Of a stretch of DNA of 64,000 nt, positions 33,087 to 41,882 are shown piece by piece. Made by a program: the position numbers and the translations under genes. The notes below the pieces were generated by a model that saw nothing but the letters and a program-made list of their open reading frames with translations, had not been told where the DNA came from and made no database searches. The stretch spans positions 496,001 to 560,000 of the forward strand of contig NZ_JAFCKH010000002.1 in assembly GCF_018130505.1 (NCBI RefSeq). The letters are read 5' to 3'. Position 1 is the first letter of the stretch. Each line of letters begins with the position of its first letter. This stretch comes from Bradyrhizobium tropiciagri. GTDB lineage: Bacteria; Pseudomonadota; Alphaproteobacteria; Rhizobiales; Xanthobacteraceae.

Positions 33087-33851
33087 TTACAGCCCATAAT
33101 GTTGCACAAGGTCCGCAGGGGTCATCATGGTGATCCCCTGCGCTCGAAGGGCAGCACGATTGCTGTGATGCAAAAGACTGTTCGCACCAGCGCCTTTGCC
33201 CTCGTCGATTGTACAGAACACATCGTTGCCGTAGGCAAAGTGCGAGCCAACGATCAGGCCGTCGCACCACTCCCCTATGATCGGACCCACTTCGCTCCTG
33301 ATTTTCTCGCCAGCATCCGACGCCCGCTTGAAGGCCGACTTCCATGTTCCCGGTCCCTTCATCGGTGTTCCATGGAAGTTGGACGGAAATTTTGCCTCCA
33401 GCGCCTCCCCAGATTGCTGCAGCTTTTCTCGGCCACCGAGCGGACGGCAGAACTCTGAAAACCGCGACTGTCGGTCTTCTTGGCTGAAAACGTCGTCGCC
33501 GGCCCAGCGGAAGCCCTCGATGAAAATCTCACCAGCAATGAGCGGCGCGTGTAGAAGTCTCGCACCAACCTTCTCAACATCCTCAAATCGTGCAACCGCT
33601 CTCGGGTCTGGAGCCGGTCGCGGCTTATCGGTTCCGGCAACGGCAAGGTAAGCCAGCTTGTCCTCGAAGCTCAGACACTCGATGAACAAAGTCGCTTCTG
33701 AGATGAACCCCAAAATCTTACCGTCTTTGATGGCTGCACGGACCTTGCGCGCATCTTCAGGATCAACCTGACCCGGCCATCTATCGGGATTGTGGATCAC
33801 GTTGCAGACGTTGGTATCGAACGTGACGCGCGGCGGCATGGGTCCGGACAT
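33087..33851 (-). CDS. PIN-domain ribonuclease-like protein
   Basis: The 254-residue protein begins MSGPMPPRVTFDTNVCNVIH; FDTNV carries the first PIN aspartate. Further acidic residues are in ATLFIECLSFEDK (E) and WCDGLIVGSHFAYGNDVFCT, then IDEGKG. A long insertion sits in the middle (about residues 75-190), so it is larger than VapC toxins. No antitoxin-like gene is adjacent. It converges with the RarA-CTD-like gene (9-base gap). RNA cleavage is likely from the fold; toxin status is open. Confidence 0.65.
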   Translation of the reverse strand: MSGPMPPRVTFDTNVCNVIHNPDRWPGQVDPEDARKVRAAIKDGKILGFISEATLFIECLSFEDKLAYLAVAGTDKPRPAPDPRAVARFEDVEKVGARLLHAPLIAGEIFIEGFRWAGDDVFSQEDRQSRFSEFCRPLGGREKLQQSGEALEAKFPSNFHGTPMKGPGTWKSAFKRASDAGEKIRSEVGPIIGEWCDGLIVGSHFAYGNDVFCTIDEGKGAGANSLLHHSNRAALRAQGITMMTPADLVQHYGL

Positions 33852-34233
33852 GAAGCACCGTGGTTTAGGGTTGAAGGCGCTCTCAACTTAAGGTTTCGTC
33901 AAGAAAAGCAAAGGGGATTTTTGCCCTAAAATCGATCTTCTCCGTGGCGCTACACCGGGCGCTGCCTTTGTGTACCGAGTGGCACAAAATTTAGTTGAGA
34001 TTGCGCGATGGCAAATATGCTCAAAGAGCGCGGTCGCGCGGTCCCCGCGCAGGTTCGCGGCCCCCACAGTACCTGCAGGCCCGACGTGCCAGTGCGCTTG
34101 GCAACTGGCCCACAAGGGCCAGTTGCCTCCGCGTTCCTGTCGGTTTTTTCCACTACCAGCCGTTGGCAACGGGCAATCGCTTGTTCGTCAGGTGAACCTG
34201 AGAGACGTAATGATCGAGCGCCATGGGTACTGA
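33852..34233. other. non-coding interval with a strong hairpin
   Basis: No convincing gene is seen here. GCAACTGGCCC (34101-34111) and GGGCCAGTTGC (34116-34126) form a perfect 11-bp stem with a 4-base loop; a T6 run follows 15 bases later on the plus strand (34144-34149). The plus-strand ORFs here have no ribosome site and look random. Confidence 0.45.
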
Positions 34234-34674
34234 TTAACAGGCAGCAACAAGAGGCGACAGAACGGTAGCGCCGTCCAGCGTCCGATAGAGATATTGGACT
34301 TGGCCGCCCAGCCTGACAAACGCGGCCATGAGTTCCATGCTGCAAACGGAATTCTGTGTCGCGACGTCCATCTTCGCGGTCAAATCGGCCACTGTCGTAT
34401 TGTTTGCCCGTAACCGGGCATCGAACTCGGCTTTGTCGATATTCCAAATCGCGGTGAGGATGAGCCGTGGCCCTACGACAATCGCTGTGGACATCGTGAT
34501 ATTTGCATTCATCTTCAGCGGAAGCGTCGCGGCCAAACCGGCTTGCGCTTCGCGCGCCTTTTCGCAGACGTTAAACTTTGTGCGCTTCGAGAAGCATTCC
34601 GGACCATCTTCCGCTGCTGCTCTCACGTTGCTCGCCAACGCGGCTCCTAAGATCACGATCAACAAGAGGCGCAT
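34234..34674 (-). CDS. small exported protein of the element
   Basis: From ATG 34674 the product is 146 residues with a clear signal peptide (MRLLLIVILGAALASNVRAA, cleavage before AEDG). The mature part has cysteines in GPECFSKRTKFNVC, NSVCSME and the terminal AAC, and a helical middle (LRANNTTVADLTAKMDV). GGGGA precedes the start. It is the last gene before attR. Role unknown; an envelope function carried by a mobile element is possible. Confidence 0.6.
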   Translation of the reverse strand: MRLLLIVILGAALASNVRAAAEDGPECFSKRTKFNVCEKAREAQAGLAATLPLKMNANITMSTAIVVGPRLILTAIWNIDKAEFDARLRANNTTVADLTAKMDVATQNSVCSMELMAAFVRLGGQVQYLYRTLDGATVLSPLVAAC

Positions 34675-35147
34675 CCAATAATCCCCACCGGACCTCAGGG
34701 AGTGTTTCGCAAGCATGCGGTAAGGGCAAGCGGCCCGAGCGGTCTGGTCACCGCTACGACACGCCCGGGCGTGCGGGTAGCCGTCACCATCGCAGCAATA
34801 ATAAGCGACCGGCCCGCGCGGAGCGCAGGAAGGGCTACAGCAAGCCGCAAGCGCAGGGGCTACGGGATAGCGGACAAGCCGCGCCAGCGCACAGGCACCT
34901 ACGCGGGCGCGCGCCGCGCGCTGCAGGAACCCCGCGCAAGGGACACTATACGGACACCATTTTCAGTTTTGCCCGTTGCGCCAATCGGTTAGATAGAGAC
35001 ACATACTCCCACAAGGGGAGAAGGGAAGAACTTGAGTCTACACGCTACGCATTTGCCGTGGCGCGGCATTGCGCCGCAAAGCTGCGACTTCACGCTTGCC
35101 CGCTGCAGGACGGAATGCGACAGCTTGCTCTCCAAGGGAGAGAAACA
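34675..35147. other. attR-containing interval
   Basis: 34720-35000 is the right terminus of the element; its open frames are arginine-rich and lack start signals, so no gene is called. The second CTCCCACAAGGGGA is at 35006-35019 and is followed by the missing end of the chromosomal palindrome (gagaaggg) and then the leader of the binding-protein gene. Confidence 0.6.
35006..35019. other. attR of the 14-kb element
   Basis: CTCCCACAAGGGGA is identical to 21006-21019. The sequence to its right (gagaagggaagaac) is the natural continuation of the palindrome arm seen left of attL. Confidence 0.8.
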
Positions 35148-36374
35148 ATGAAAAAGCATACTCGCCGCGAGTTCGGCGCCACCGCATTGTCAGCCATCGC
35201 CGCCTCCGTGCTACCCGCGCCGTTCGTCTGGGCCGCCGACAAGAAATACGATCCGGGCGCCAGCGACACCGAGATCAAGCTCGGCCAGACCGTGCCGCAT
35301 TCCGGGCCTGGCTCACTCTACGGCGTGCTCGGCCGCGTCGGCGAAGCCTATTTCCAGATGCTGAACGAGAAGGGCGGCATCAACGGCCGCAAGGTGAAAT
35401 TCCTCACCATGGACGATGCCTACAGCGCGCCGAAATGCGTCGAGGCGACGCGCCGCCTGGTCGAGCAGGAAGAAGTGTTGGCGTTGTACGGCTCGCTCGG
35501 CACCGCGCCGCAGACCGCCGTGCATAAATACCTCAATTCGAAGGGCGTGCCGCAGCTGCTGCTCAACACCGGCGCCTCGAAGTGGAATGATCCGAAGAAC
35601 TTCAAATGGACCATGGCGGGCCTGCCGCTCTATCCGACCGAAGCGCGCATCCTCGCCAAGCATGTCGTCAGCGTGAAGCCGGACGCCAAGGTCGGCATCC
35701 TCTACCAGAACGACGATTTCGGCCGCGACTTCCTCGGTCCGTTCAAGAAGGTGCTGGCCGATGCGGGCGGCAAAGCATCGGTGATCATGGAGCAGACCTA
35801 CGATCTCACCGATCCGACGGTCGATTCCCAACTGATCAATCTGTCGAAGTCGGGCGCCGACGTGTTCTACAATATCAGCACCGGCAAGGCGACGTCGCAG
35901 TCGATCCGGAAAGTCGCCGAGCTCGGCTGGAAGCCGTTGCAGCTGTTGTCGGCGGGCTCGACCGGCCGCTCGATCCTCAGCGCTGCCGGCTTCGAGAATG
36001 CCAAGGACATCGTCGCGATCCGTTACGCCAAGGAAGTCGGCGTGCCGCGCTTCGAGAAGGATCCCGACGTCGTCGCGTTCGAGGAACTGCGCAAGAAGTA
36101 CCTGCCGAACATCGACCCCGACAATACCATCGCCTTCGCCGGCTACGGCCAGGTCGCGAGCATGGCCGAGATCCTGCGCCGCTGCGGCGACGACCTGACC
36201 CGCGCCAACGTGCTCAAGCACGCCACCACGCTGGCCGGCTTCCACTCGCCCTACTTCCTCGACGGCATCAACTACAGCTACACGCCCGAGGACTACACCC
36301 CGATGAAGACGCTCTACATCTCGATCTTCAACGGCAAGGACTGGGATATCTCCGACAAGCCGGTGACGGAGTAG
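35148..36374 (+). CDS. branched-chain amino-acid-type ABC substrate-binding protein
   Basis: The 408-residue protein starts at ATG 35148 with AAGGGAGAG just upstream. It has a signal peptide with a Tat-like twin arginine (MKKHTRREFGATALSAIAAS, cleavage near VWA-A). The mature part is a type 1 periplasmic-binding fold of the LivK/Leu-Ile-Val class: EIKLGQTVPHSGPGSLYG, INGRKVKFLTMDDAY, VGILYQNDDFGRD. It would feed an ABC permease encoded elsewhere. The long upstream frame crosses attR and is spurious. The element ends 128 bases before this start, so its promoter region may be altered. Confidence 0.9.
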   Translation: MKKHTRREFGATALSAIAASVLPAPFVWAADKKYDPGASDTEIKLGQTVPHSGPGSLYGVLGRVGEAYFQMLNEKGGINGRKVKFLTMDDAYSAPKCVEATRRLVEQEEVLALYGSLGTAPQTAVHKYLNSKGVPQLLLNTGASKWNDPKNFKWTMAGLPLYPTEARILAKHVVSVKPDAKVGILYQNDDFGRDFLGPFKKVLADAGGKASVIMEQTYDLTDPTVDSQLINLSKSGADVFYNISTGKATSQSIRKVAELGWKPLQLLSAGSTGRSILSAAGFENAKDIVAIRYAKEVGVPRFEKDPDVVAFEELRKKYLPNIDPDNTIAFAGYGQVASMAEILRRCGDDLTRANVLKHATTLAGFHSPYFLDGINYSYTPEDYTPMKTLYISIFNGKDWDISDKPVTE

Positions 36375-36385
36375 CAAGCCACCTC

Positions 36386-36502
36386 GTCGTCCCGGCGAAA
36401 GCCGGGACCCATACTCCGCGGCTATCGTAAAAGGCGCGTGGCCAGACAATTTTCCAACATCGACCACTAGTGGTTATGGGTCCCGGCTTTCGCCGGGACG
36501 AC
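36386..36502. repeat. dispersed palindrome, 'gtcgtcccggcg' family
   Basis: gtcgtcccggcgaaagccgg with gacccata pairs with tatgggtc and ccggctttcgccgggacgac. This is the same family as 10724-10844. It lies between the binding protein and the helicase. Confidence 0.85.
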
Positions 36503-36600
36503 GGATAGGCGGGAGCCGGTGGCTCACGCTTTCTCCTGCCACCTGCCGCCATCTCCCGCCCACCCTCGACGAAACCGCCTGAACCACCTACCTCTTGGGC

Positions 36601-39219
36601 GTGTCGACCCTCGATCTCTTCTCCGTCACGCCGCCCGAGGCGGCGGCCGACCTCTTGCCGCGCCGGTTTAGCGACTGGTTCGCTTCGCGCGGCTGGGCGC
36701 CGCGCGAGCATCAGCTCGCGCTGCTTGGGAAAGCGCGCGACGAGCGGTCGGCGCTGCTGATCGCGCCGACCGGCGCCGGCAAAACGCTGGCGGGATTCCT
36801 GCCGACGCTGGTGGAGCTGGCGCGCGAGCCGGCTGATTCCAGAGCTCTGCGACAAATCAGGGAAGAGACAGCCGTAGACGATCCCCGGCCAAACGTCGTC
36901 TCCACCGGTCGCGGCGTCCGCCGCACCGGTGGCCTGCACACGCTCTACATCTCGCCGCTGAAGGCGCTCGCGGTCGACATCGCGCGCAACCTGGAGACGC
37001 CGGTCGCCGAGATGGGCCTGCCGATCAAGATCGAGACCCGCACCGGCGACACGCCGGTGTCGCGACGGCAGCGGCAGCGGCGCTATCCGCCGGACATTTT
37101 GCTCACCACGCCCGAGCAGCTGGCGTTGCTGCTCGCCTCCGACGACGCGCCCTATCTGTTCGCTTCGCTGAAGCGGATCGTGCTCGATGAATTGCATGCG
37201 TTGGTGACGTCCAAGCGTGGCGACCTGCTGGCGCTCGGACTTGCCCGGCTCTGGACCATCGCGCCGCAGATGCGCGCCATCGGTCTCTCTGCGACCGTCG
37301 CCGAGCCCGAGCAGCTTGCCCGCTTCCTGGTGCCGCAGCCGGGCGGCCAGTTCGCCTCCGCCGACGTCGTCATCGCCGGCGGCGCGGCGCCGCCGGTTGT
37401 CGAGATGCTCGACACGCGCGAACGGCTGCCGTGGTCCGGCCACAGCGCGCGTCACGCGCTGCCCGAGGTCTACGAGCTGATCAAGCGCAACAAGACCACG
37501 CTGGTGTTCGTCAACACCCGCAGCCAGGCCGAGATGCTGTTCCAGGATCTCTGGCGCATGAACGACGACGGCCTTGCGATCGCGCTGCATCACGGCTCGC
37601 TCGACGTCGCCCAGCGCCGCAAGGTCGAGGACGCGATGGCGGCGGGAAAGCTGCGCGGCGTGGTCTGCACCTCCTCGCTCGATCTCGGCGTCGACTGGGG
37701 CGACGTCGATCTGGTCATCAATATCGGCGCCCCGAAAGGCTCATCGCGGTTGATGCAGCGGATCGGCCGCGCCAATCACCGCTTCGACGAGGCCTCGCGC
37801 GCCGTGCTGGTGCCGGCCAATCGCTTCGAGGTGCTGGAATGCGCCGTCGCGATCGAGGCCATCGCGGAGAATGCGCAGGACACGCCGCCGCTCCGCACCG
37901 GCGCGCTCGACGTGCTGGCCCAGCACGTGCTCGGCTGCGCCTGCGGCGAGCCGTTCTTCTCCGACGAGCTTTACGCCGAGGTCAGGACCGCGGCGCCCTA
38001 CGCAGCGCTGTCGCGCACCGATTTCGATGATGTCGTCGACTTCGTCGCCACCGGCGGCTACGCGCTGAAGACCTATGAGCGCTTCGCCCGCATCAAGCAG
38101 GACAAGCAGGGCCGCTGGCGCGTCGCCAATCCCAAGGTGCGGCAAAGCTACCGCCTCAACGTCGGCACCATCGTCGAGGAGACCATGCTGAAGGTGCGGC
38201 TGGTGCGTTCGCGTGCCGGCGGCAGCGGTTCGACCGGCGCGATCGCGCGCGGCGGCCGCATGCTGGGTGAGATCGAAGAGGTCTTCATCGAGGGCCTCGT
38301 GGTCGGCGACACCTTCGTGTTCGGCGGCGAGGTGGTGCGTTACGAAGCGCTGGTCGAGGACCAGGTCTATGTCTCACGTGCCAACGACAAGGACGCCAAG
38401 GTGCCGTCCTACATGGGCGGCAAGTTCCCGCTGTCGACCTATCTCGCCGAGCGCGTCCGCAAGCTGCTCGACAACAGCCGCGCCTGGAACGCGCTGCCGG
38501 ACCAGGTGCACGACTGGCTGTCGCTGCAGCGCAGGTTCTCGCGTGTGCCGGGCTTGCGTGAACTGCTGGTCGAAACCTTCCCGCGCGGCGGCAAGCATTA
38601 CATCATCTGCTATCCGTTCGAGGGCCGTCTCGCACACCAGACGCTCGGCATGTTGCTGACGCGCCGGCTGGAGCGCGCCCGTGCCCGGCCGCTCGGTTTC
38701 GTCGCCAATGAATATTCGCTGGCGATCTGGTGTGTCGGCGATCTCCCCTTCATGATCCGGCAGGGCCGGCTCGACCTCAACGCGCTGTTCGACCCCGATA
38801 TGCTCGGGGATGATCTCGAGGCGTGGCTGGCGGAATCGGCGCTGATGAAGCGCACCTTCCGCAATTGCGCCATCATCTCCGGCCTGATCGCGCGCCGCTT
38901 CACCGACGAGGAGAAATCGCGCCGCCAGGTGCTGTTCTCGACCGATCTGATCTACGACGTGCTGCGCAAGCATCAGGCCGACCACGTGCTGCTGCGCGCC
39001 GCGCGCGGCGATGCCGCCACAGGATTGCTCGATCTCCGCCGTCTTGGCGACATGCTGTCGCGCATCCACGGCCGAATCACCCACAAGGACCTCGACCACG
39101 TTTCTCCGCTTGCCGTCCCCGCGCTGCTGGAAATCGGCCGCGAGTCAGTTTATGGCGAAGCATCCGACGAGCTCCTGGCCGAAGCGGCCGAGGAACTCGT
39201 GCGGGAGGCGATGACATAA
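36601..39219 (+). CDS. ligase-associated DNA damage response DEXH helicase (Lhr type)
   Basis: The 872-residue SF2 helicase has Walker A APTGAGKT (about 55-62), DEXH box D196-E-L-H199, SAT-type GLSATVAEPEQ, VFVNTRSQAEMLF, and QRIGRANHR (motif VI). The Lhr-specific C-terminal winged-helix and beta-barrel part follows. It unwinds DNA 3'-5' in the ligase-associated repair set. The start is GTG 36601 or TTG 36595; there is no strong ribosome site. PdeM follows 24 bases later. Its operon partners in function, the ligase and exonuclease, are on the far side of the 14-kb element. Confidence 0.93.
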   Translation: MSTLDLFSVTPPEAAADLLPRRFSDWFASRGWAPREHQLALLGKARDERSALLIAPTGAGKTLAGFLPTLVELAREPADSRALRQIREETAVDDPRPNVVSTGRGVRRTGGLHTLYISPLKALAVDIARNLETPVAEMGLPIKIETRTGDTPVSRRQRQRRYPPDILLTTPEQLALLLASDDAPYLFASLKRIVLDELHALVTSKRGDLLALGLARLWTIAPQMRAIGLSATVAEPEQLARFLVPQPGGQFASADVVIAGGAAPPVVEMLDTRERLPWSGHSARHALPEVYELIKRNKTTLVFVNTRSQAEMLFQDLWRMNDDGLAIALHHGSLDVAQRRKVEDAMAAGKLRGVVCTSSLDLGVDWGDVDLVINIGAPKGSSRLMQRIGRANHRFDEASRAVLVPANRFEVLECAVAIEAIAENAQDTPPLRTGALDVLAQHVLGCACGEPFFSDELYAEVRTAAPYAALSRTDFDDVVDFVATGGYALKTYERFARIKQDKQGRWRVANPKVRQSYRLNVGTIVEETMLKVRLVRSRAGGSGSTGAIARGGRMLGEIEEVFIEGLVVGDTFVFGGEVVRYEALVEDQVYVSRANDKDAKVPSYMGGKFPLSTYLAERVRKLLDNSRAWNALPDQVHDWLSLQRRFSRVPGLRELLVETFPRGGKHYIICYPFEGRLAHQTLGMLLTRRLERARARPLGFVANEYSLAIWCVGDLPFMIRQGRLDLNALFDPDMLGDDLEAWLAESALMKRTFRNCAIISGLIARRFTDEEKSRRQVLFSTDLIYDVLRKHQADHVLLRAARGDAATGLLDLRRLGDMLSRIHGRITHKDLDHVSPLAVPALLEIGRESVYGEASDELLAEAAEELVREAMT

Positions 39220-39243
39220 CTGCTGTACTCCGGGGAACGGGAC

Positions 39244-39954
39244 GTGACCGCAAGCGCGCTGGCTTTGGGACAGAGTGACGAGATGCGCGTTTCGAAGGTT
39301 ACGGTGGCAGATATCGGTTTCGTCGCCGATTGCTCCGGCGCGCTGTTCTGGGAGGAGCAGCGCCTGCTCGTCGTGTCCGACCTGCATCTGGAAAAGGGGT
39401 CCAGCTTCGCCAGCCGCGGCGTGCTGCTGCCGCCCTACGATACGGTGGCGACGCTGAGCCGGCTTGCGGCCGTGATCGCGCGGCACGATCCGCGGCAGGT
39501 GATCGCGCTCGGCGACAGCTTTCATGATCGCACCGCACATGAACGCCTGTCGGAACCGGATCGCGAAGCGCTGGCGGCGCTGCAGGCGCGGCGCAGCTGG
39601 ATCTGGATTTCGGGCAACCACGATCCGGCGTTGCCGTCCGATCTCGGCGGCGTGGTTGCAACCGAAGTCGCGATCGGCCCGATCGCGTTCCGCCACGAGC
39701 CCACCGGAAAAAGCGGCGAGATCGCCGGTCATCTGCATCCGAAGGCCCGTGTGCCGACCCGCGGCCGCTCGATCGAGCGGCGATGTTTTGCCAGTGACGG
39801 CGAACGTGCCGTGATGCCGGCCTTCGGCGCCTACACCGGCGGCCTCAGCATCCGCGATGCCGCGTTCGCCAAGGTGTTCGGGGCGCCCACGTTCATGGCC
39901 CACGTGCTCGGCGACAATCGCGTCCACGCCTTCGCCGCGTCGCGGTGTTATTAG
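39244..39954 (+). CDS. pdeM: ligase-associated endonuclease PdeM
   Basis: The 236-residue calcineurin-type phosphoesterase has the full metal set: VVSDLHLEKG (D, H), LGDSFHD (D), ISGNHDPAL (N, H), IAFRHEP and IAGHLHPK (H, H). The start is GTG 39244. It follows the Lhr-type helicase as one operon. PdeM cleaves DNA phosphodiesters and belongs to the ligase/exonuclease/helicase/PdeM damage-response set. An in-frame ATG at 39283 (MRVSKVTV) is an alternative start. Confidence 0.92.
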   Translation: MTASALALGQSDEMRVSKVTVADIGFVADCSGALFWEEQRLLVVSDLHLEKGSSFASRGVLLPPYDTVATLSRLAAVIARHDPRQVIALGDSFHDRTAHERLSEPDREALAALQARRSWIWISGNHDPALPSDLGGVVATEVAIGPIAFRHEPTGKSGEIAGHLHPKARVPTRGRSIERRCFASDGERAVMPAFGAYTGGLSIRDAAFAKVFGAPTFMAHVLGDNRVHAFAASRCY

Positions 39955-39993
39955 GCCACACACTCGGTGTCGTCCCTGAGTTTGTGGCGCGAC

Positions 39994-40857
39994 CTACGCC
40001 GCCTTCGCCTGCACGCTCTCGCAGAACTCCGCCAGCCGCTCTGCCAGCCGCAGCGTCGCGGGGCTGGCGTCGGGGGAGGCGACCAGCGCGACTTCGGTCT
40101 TGTCGATCGGCGCGAAACCGTCCTTCGCCGTCAGCACGCGGTGATCGGCCTGGATCGCCATCTCGGACAGGATGCTCAGCCCCATGCCGGCGGCGATCGC
40201 GGCCTGGATGCCGGAGAGGTTCGACGATGTGTAGGCCATGTGCCAGCTGCGCCCCGCGCTCTCCAGCGCATGGATCGCGCCGGCGCGATAGAGGCAGCCG
40301 AGCGGGAAGCCGATCAGCGGCACTGATCCGGTGGTGGTGTCGCGCGGATGCTGCTTGCTGGTGACCCAATGCACCCGCTCGGGCCAGGCGGCGATGCCGC
40401 CTTTCTCGCCGGCCGGGCGCTTGAACAGCGCAAGGTCGAGTTCGCCGCGCTCGAGGTCGCGCCGCAGCTGCGTGCTCTGGTCGGTGCGCACGTCGAGCCG
40501 CAGCGCAGGATGTGAGCGCGAGAAGCCGGCCAGCACCTTCGCCAGGCGGAACGCGGCGAAATCCTCCGGCACGCCGAGCCGGATCGCGCCCTGATTGCCC
40601 GGCTGCGAGACCACGTCGCGCGCCTCCTCGGCGAGCGCAAGCAGCCGTCGCGCATAGGACAACAGCCGCTCGCCGGCTTCGGTCGGGGTCACGTCCTTGC
40701 CGTTGCGGATCAACAGCGGCTGGCCGACATCCTCCTCCAGCCGCTTGATCTGCTGGCTCACCGTCGACTGGGTGCGGTGGACCCGCTCGCCGGCGCGGGT
40801 AAAGCCTCGGGCGTCGACCACCGAGACGAAACTGCGCAGCAGCTCCAGGTCGAGCAT
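39994..40857 (-). CDS. LysR family transcriptional regulator
   Basis: The 287-residue protein starts at ATG 40857 (GGAGG 7 bases upstream). It has the LysR winged HTH (residues about 3-60, LELLRSFVSVVDARGFTRAG, TQSTVSQQIKRLEEDVGQPL) and the periplasmic-binding-like effector domain. It is divergent from the EamA transporter gene, the classic layout for a regulator and its target. The 98-base gap contains AT-rich inverted TTTATAAAT-like sequence suitable for a LysR box. Confidence 0.9.
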   Translation of the reverse strand: MLDLELLRSFVSVVDARGFTRAGERVHRTQSTVSQQIKRLEEDVGQPLLIRNGKDVTPTEAGERLLSYARRLLALAEEARDVVSQPGNQGAIRLGVPEDFAAFRLAKVLAGFSRSHPALRLDVRTDQSTQLRRDLERGELDLALFKRPAGEKGGIAAWPERVHWVTSKQHPRDTTTGSVPLIGFPLGCLYRAGAIHALESAGRSWHMAYTSSNLSGIQAAIAAGMGLSILSEMAIQADHRVLTAKDGFAPIDKTEVALVASPDASPATLRLAERLAEFCESVQAKAA

Positions 40858-40955
40858 CGCAGCCTCCATTTATAAATCCACTGCATGTCAGTTTATCATT
40901 TAATTTCCAAATATCAAGGCGCGGGCCTAGATCATGGGGGAAGGAGAACCTTCCC

Positions 40956-41882
40956 ATGTCCACCGTATCGTCAATGGCGGTCCCCCGCGCCCGCTTCAAC
41001 ACGCTGCCGTTCCTGATCGCGCTGTTCTGCCTGCTCTGGAGCTACGCCTTCGTCGCCGGCAAGATCGGCGTCACCGATTGCCCGCCTCTGATCCTGCTCG
41101 CCGCGCGGTTTTCGCTGGCCGGCATCCTGATCCTCGGCATCACCCTGCTGCGCCGGGACGAATGGGATCTCAGCTGGCGCGACGTCGCGGTATTCGCCGT
41201 GCTCGGCGTCGCCAACAACGCGCTCTATCTCGGCCTCGGCTATACCGGTCTGAAGACGGTTTCTGCCGGCCTCGGCGGGCTGATCGTCTCGGCCAATCCG
41301 GTTTTCACCGCAGTGCTCGCCGCGCTGTTCCTCGGTGAGAGCCTGACCTTGCGCAAGATCGCCGGTCTTTTGCTCGGCATCAGCGGCGTCGCCTTCATCG
41401 TCTGGCATCGCATGTCGGTCGGCACCGATGATCCGCACGGCATCCTGTTCACGCTGGCTTCGCTGGCCTCGATCGTCGCCGGCACCATCCTGTTCAAGCT
41501 GCTGTCGCCGAAGGGCAGCCTGTGGATCGGCAACGGCATCCAGAACATCGCCGGCGGCCTTGCGTTGGCGCCGTTCGCCGTCACGCTGTCCAGCGTCGGC
41601 GACATCGTGCCGAGCATGCGGCTTGCCGGCGCCTTCGCCTTCCTGGTGCTGGGCGGCTCGATCCTCGCCTACCTGCTCTGGTTTCATCTCCTGAAAGTGT
41701 GTGGTGCGACCGCCGCGAGCGCGTATCACTTCCTGATGCCGCCGCTCGGCATGCTGTTCGCGTTCCTCGTGCTCGGCGAGCATGTCGAATTCCGCGACCT
41801 GCTCGGGATCGTTCCGGTCGCGCTCGGCATTTATCTGGTGACCCGCCCGGCCGCCGCCGCGCCCAAGAGGAGTGTGACATGA
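40956..41882 (+). CDS. EamA family (DMT) transporter
   Basis: The 308-residue, ten-helix protein is formed by two EamA repeats (first: LPFLIALFCLLWSYAFVAGK; second: GILFTLASLASIVAGTILFK). It exports or imports small metabolites. GGAGAA precedes the start. It overlaps the MBL gene by ATGA (41879-41882), so the two form an operon probably controlled by the divergent LysR protein. The substrate is unknown. Confidence 0.9.
   Translation: MSTVSSMAVPRARFNTLPFLIALFCLLWSYAFVAGKIGVTDCPPLILLAARFSLAGILILGITLLRRDEWDLSWRDVAVFAVLGVANNALYLGLGYTGLKTVSAGLGGLIVSANPVFTAVLAALFLGESLTLRKIAGLLLGISGVAFIVWHRMSVGTDDPHGILFTLASLASIVAGTILFKLLSPKGSLWIGNGIQNIAGGLALAPFAVTLSSVGDIVPSMRLAGAFAFLVLGGSILAYLLWFHLLKVCGATAASAYHFLMPPLGMLFAFLVLGEHVEFRDLLGIVPVALGIYLVTRPAAAAPKRSVT

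Larger units (their letters stand above)
21006..35019. mobile_element. 14-kb integrated element (satellite-like) with replication module and cargo
   Basis: Direct repeats CTCCCACAAGGGGA mark both ends and joining the flanks restores a continuous palindrome arm. The left end has a tyrosine integrase, then an AlpA-like protein and an initiator-like protein with internal iterons. The right part is accessory cargo (DUF5131/TcmP, protease, SRAP, GIY-YIG, RarA-CTD-like, PIN). No virion, packaging or conjugation genes are seen. It could be a phage satellite, a degraded prophage or a small mobilisable island; the gene order fits a satellite best but this is inference. Confidence 0.8.

Noticed and set aside
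34008-34268. 86-residue plus-strand ORF in the gap before attR
   Set aside because: It spans the 11-bp hairpin, has no ribosome site and a random-looking sequence.
34578-35147. Long plus-strand frame running through attR into the binding-protein gene
   Set aside because: The frame is open but arginine-rich and without a ribosome site; the real gene begins at 35148 with a good site and a signal peptide. It is a chance fusion across the element boundary.
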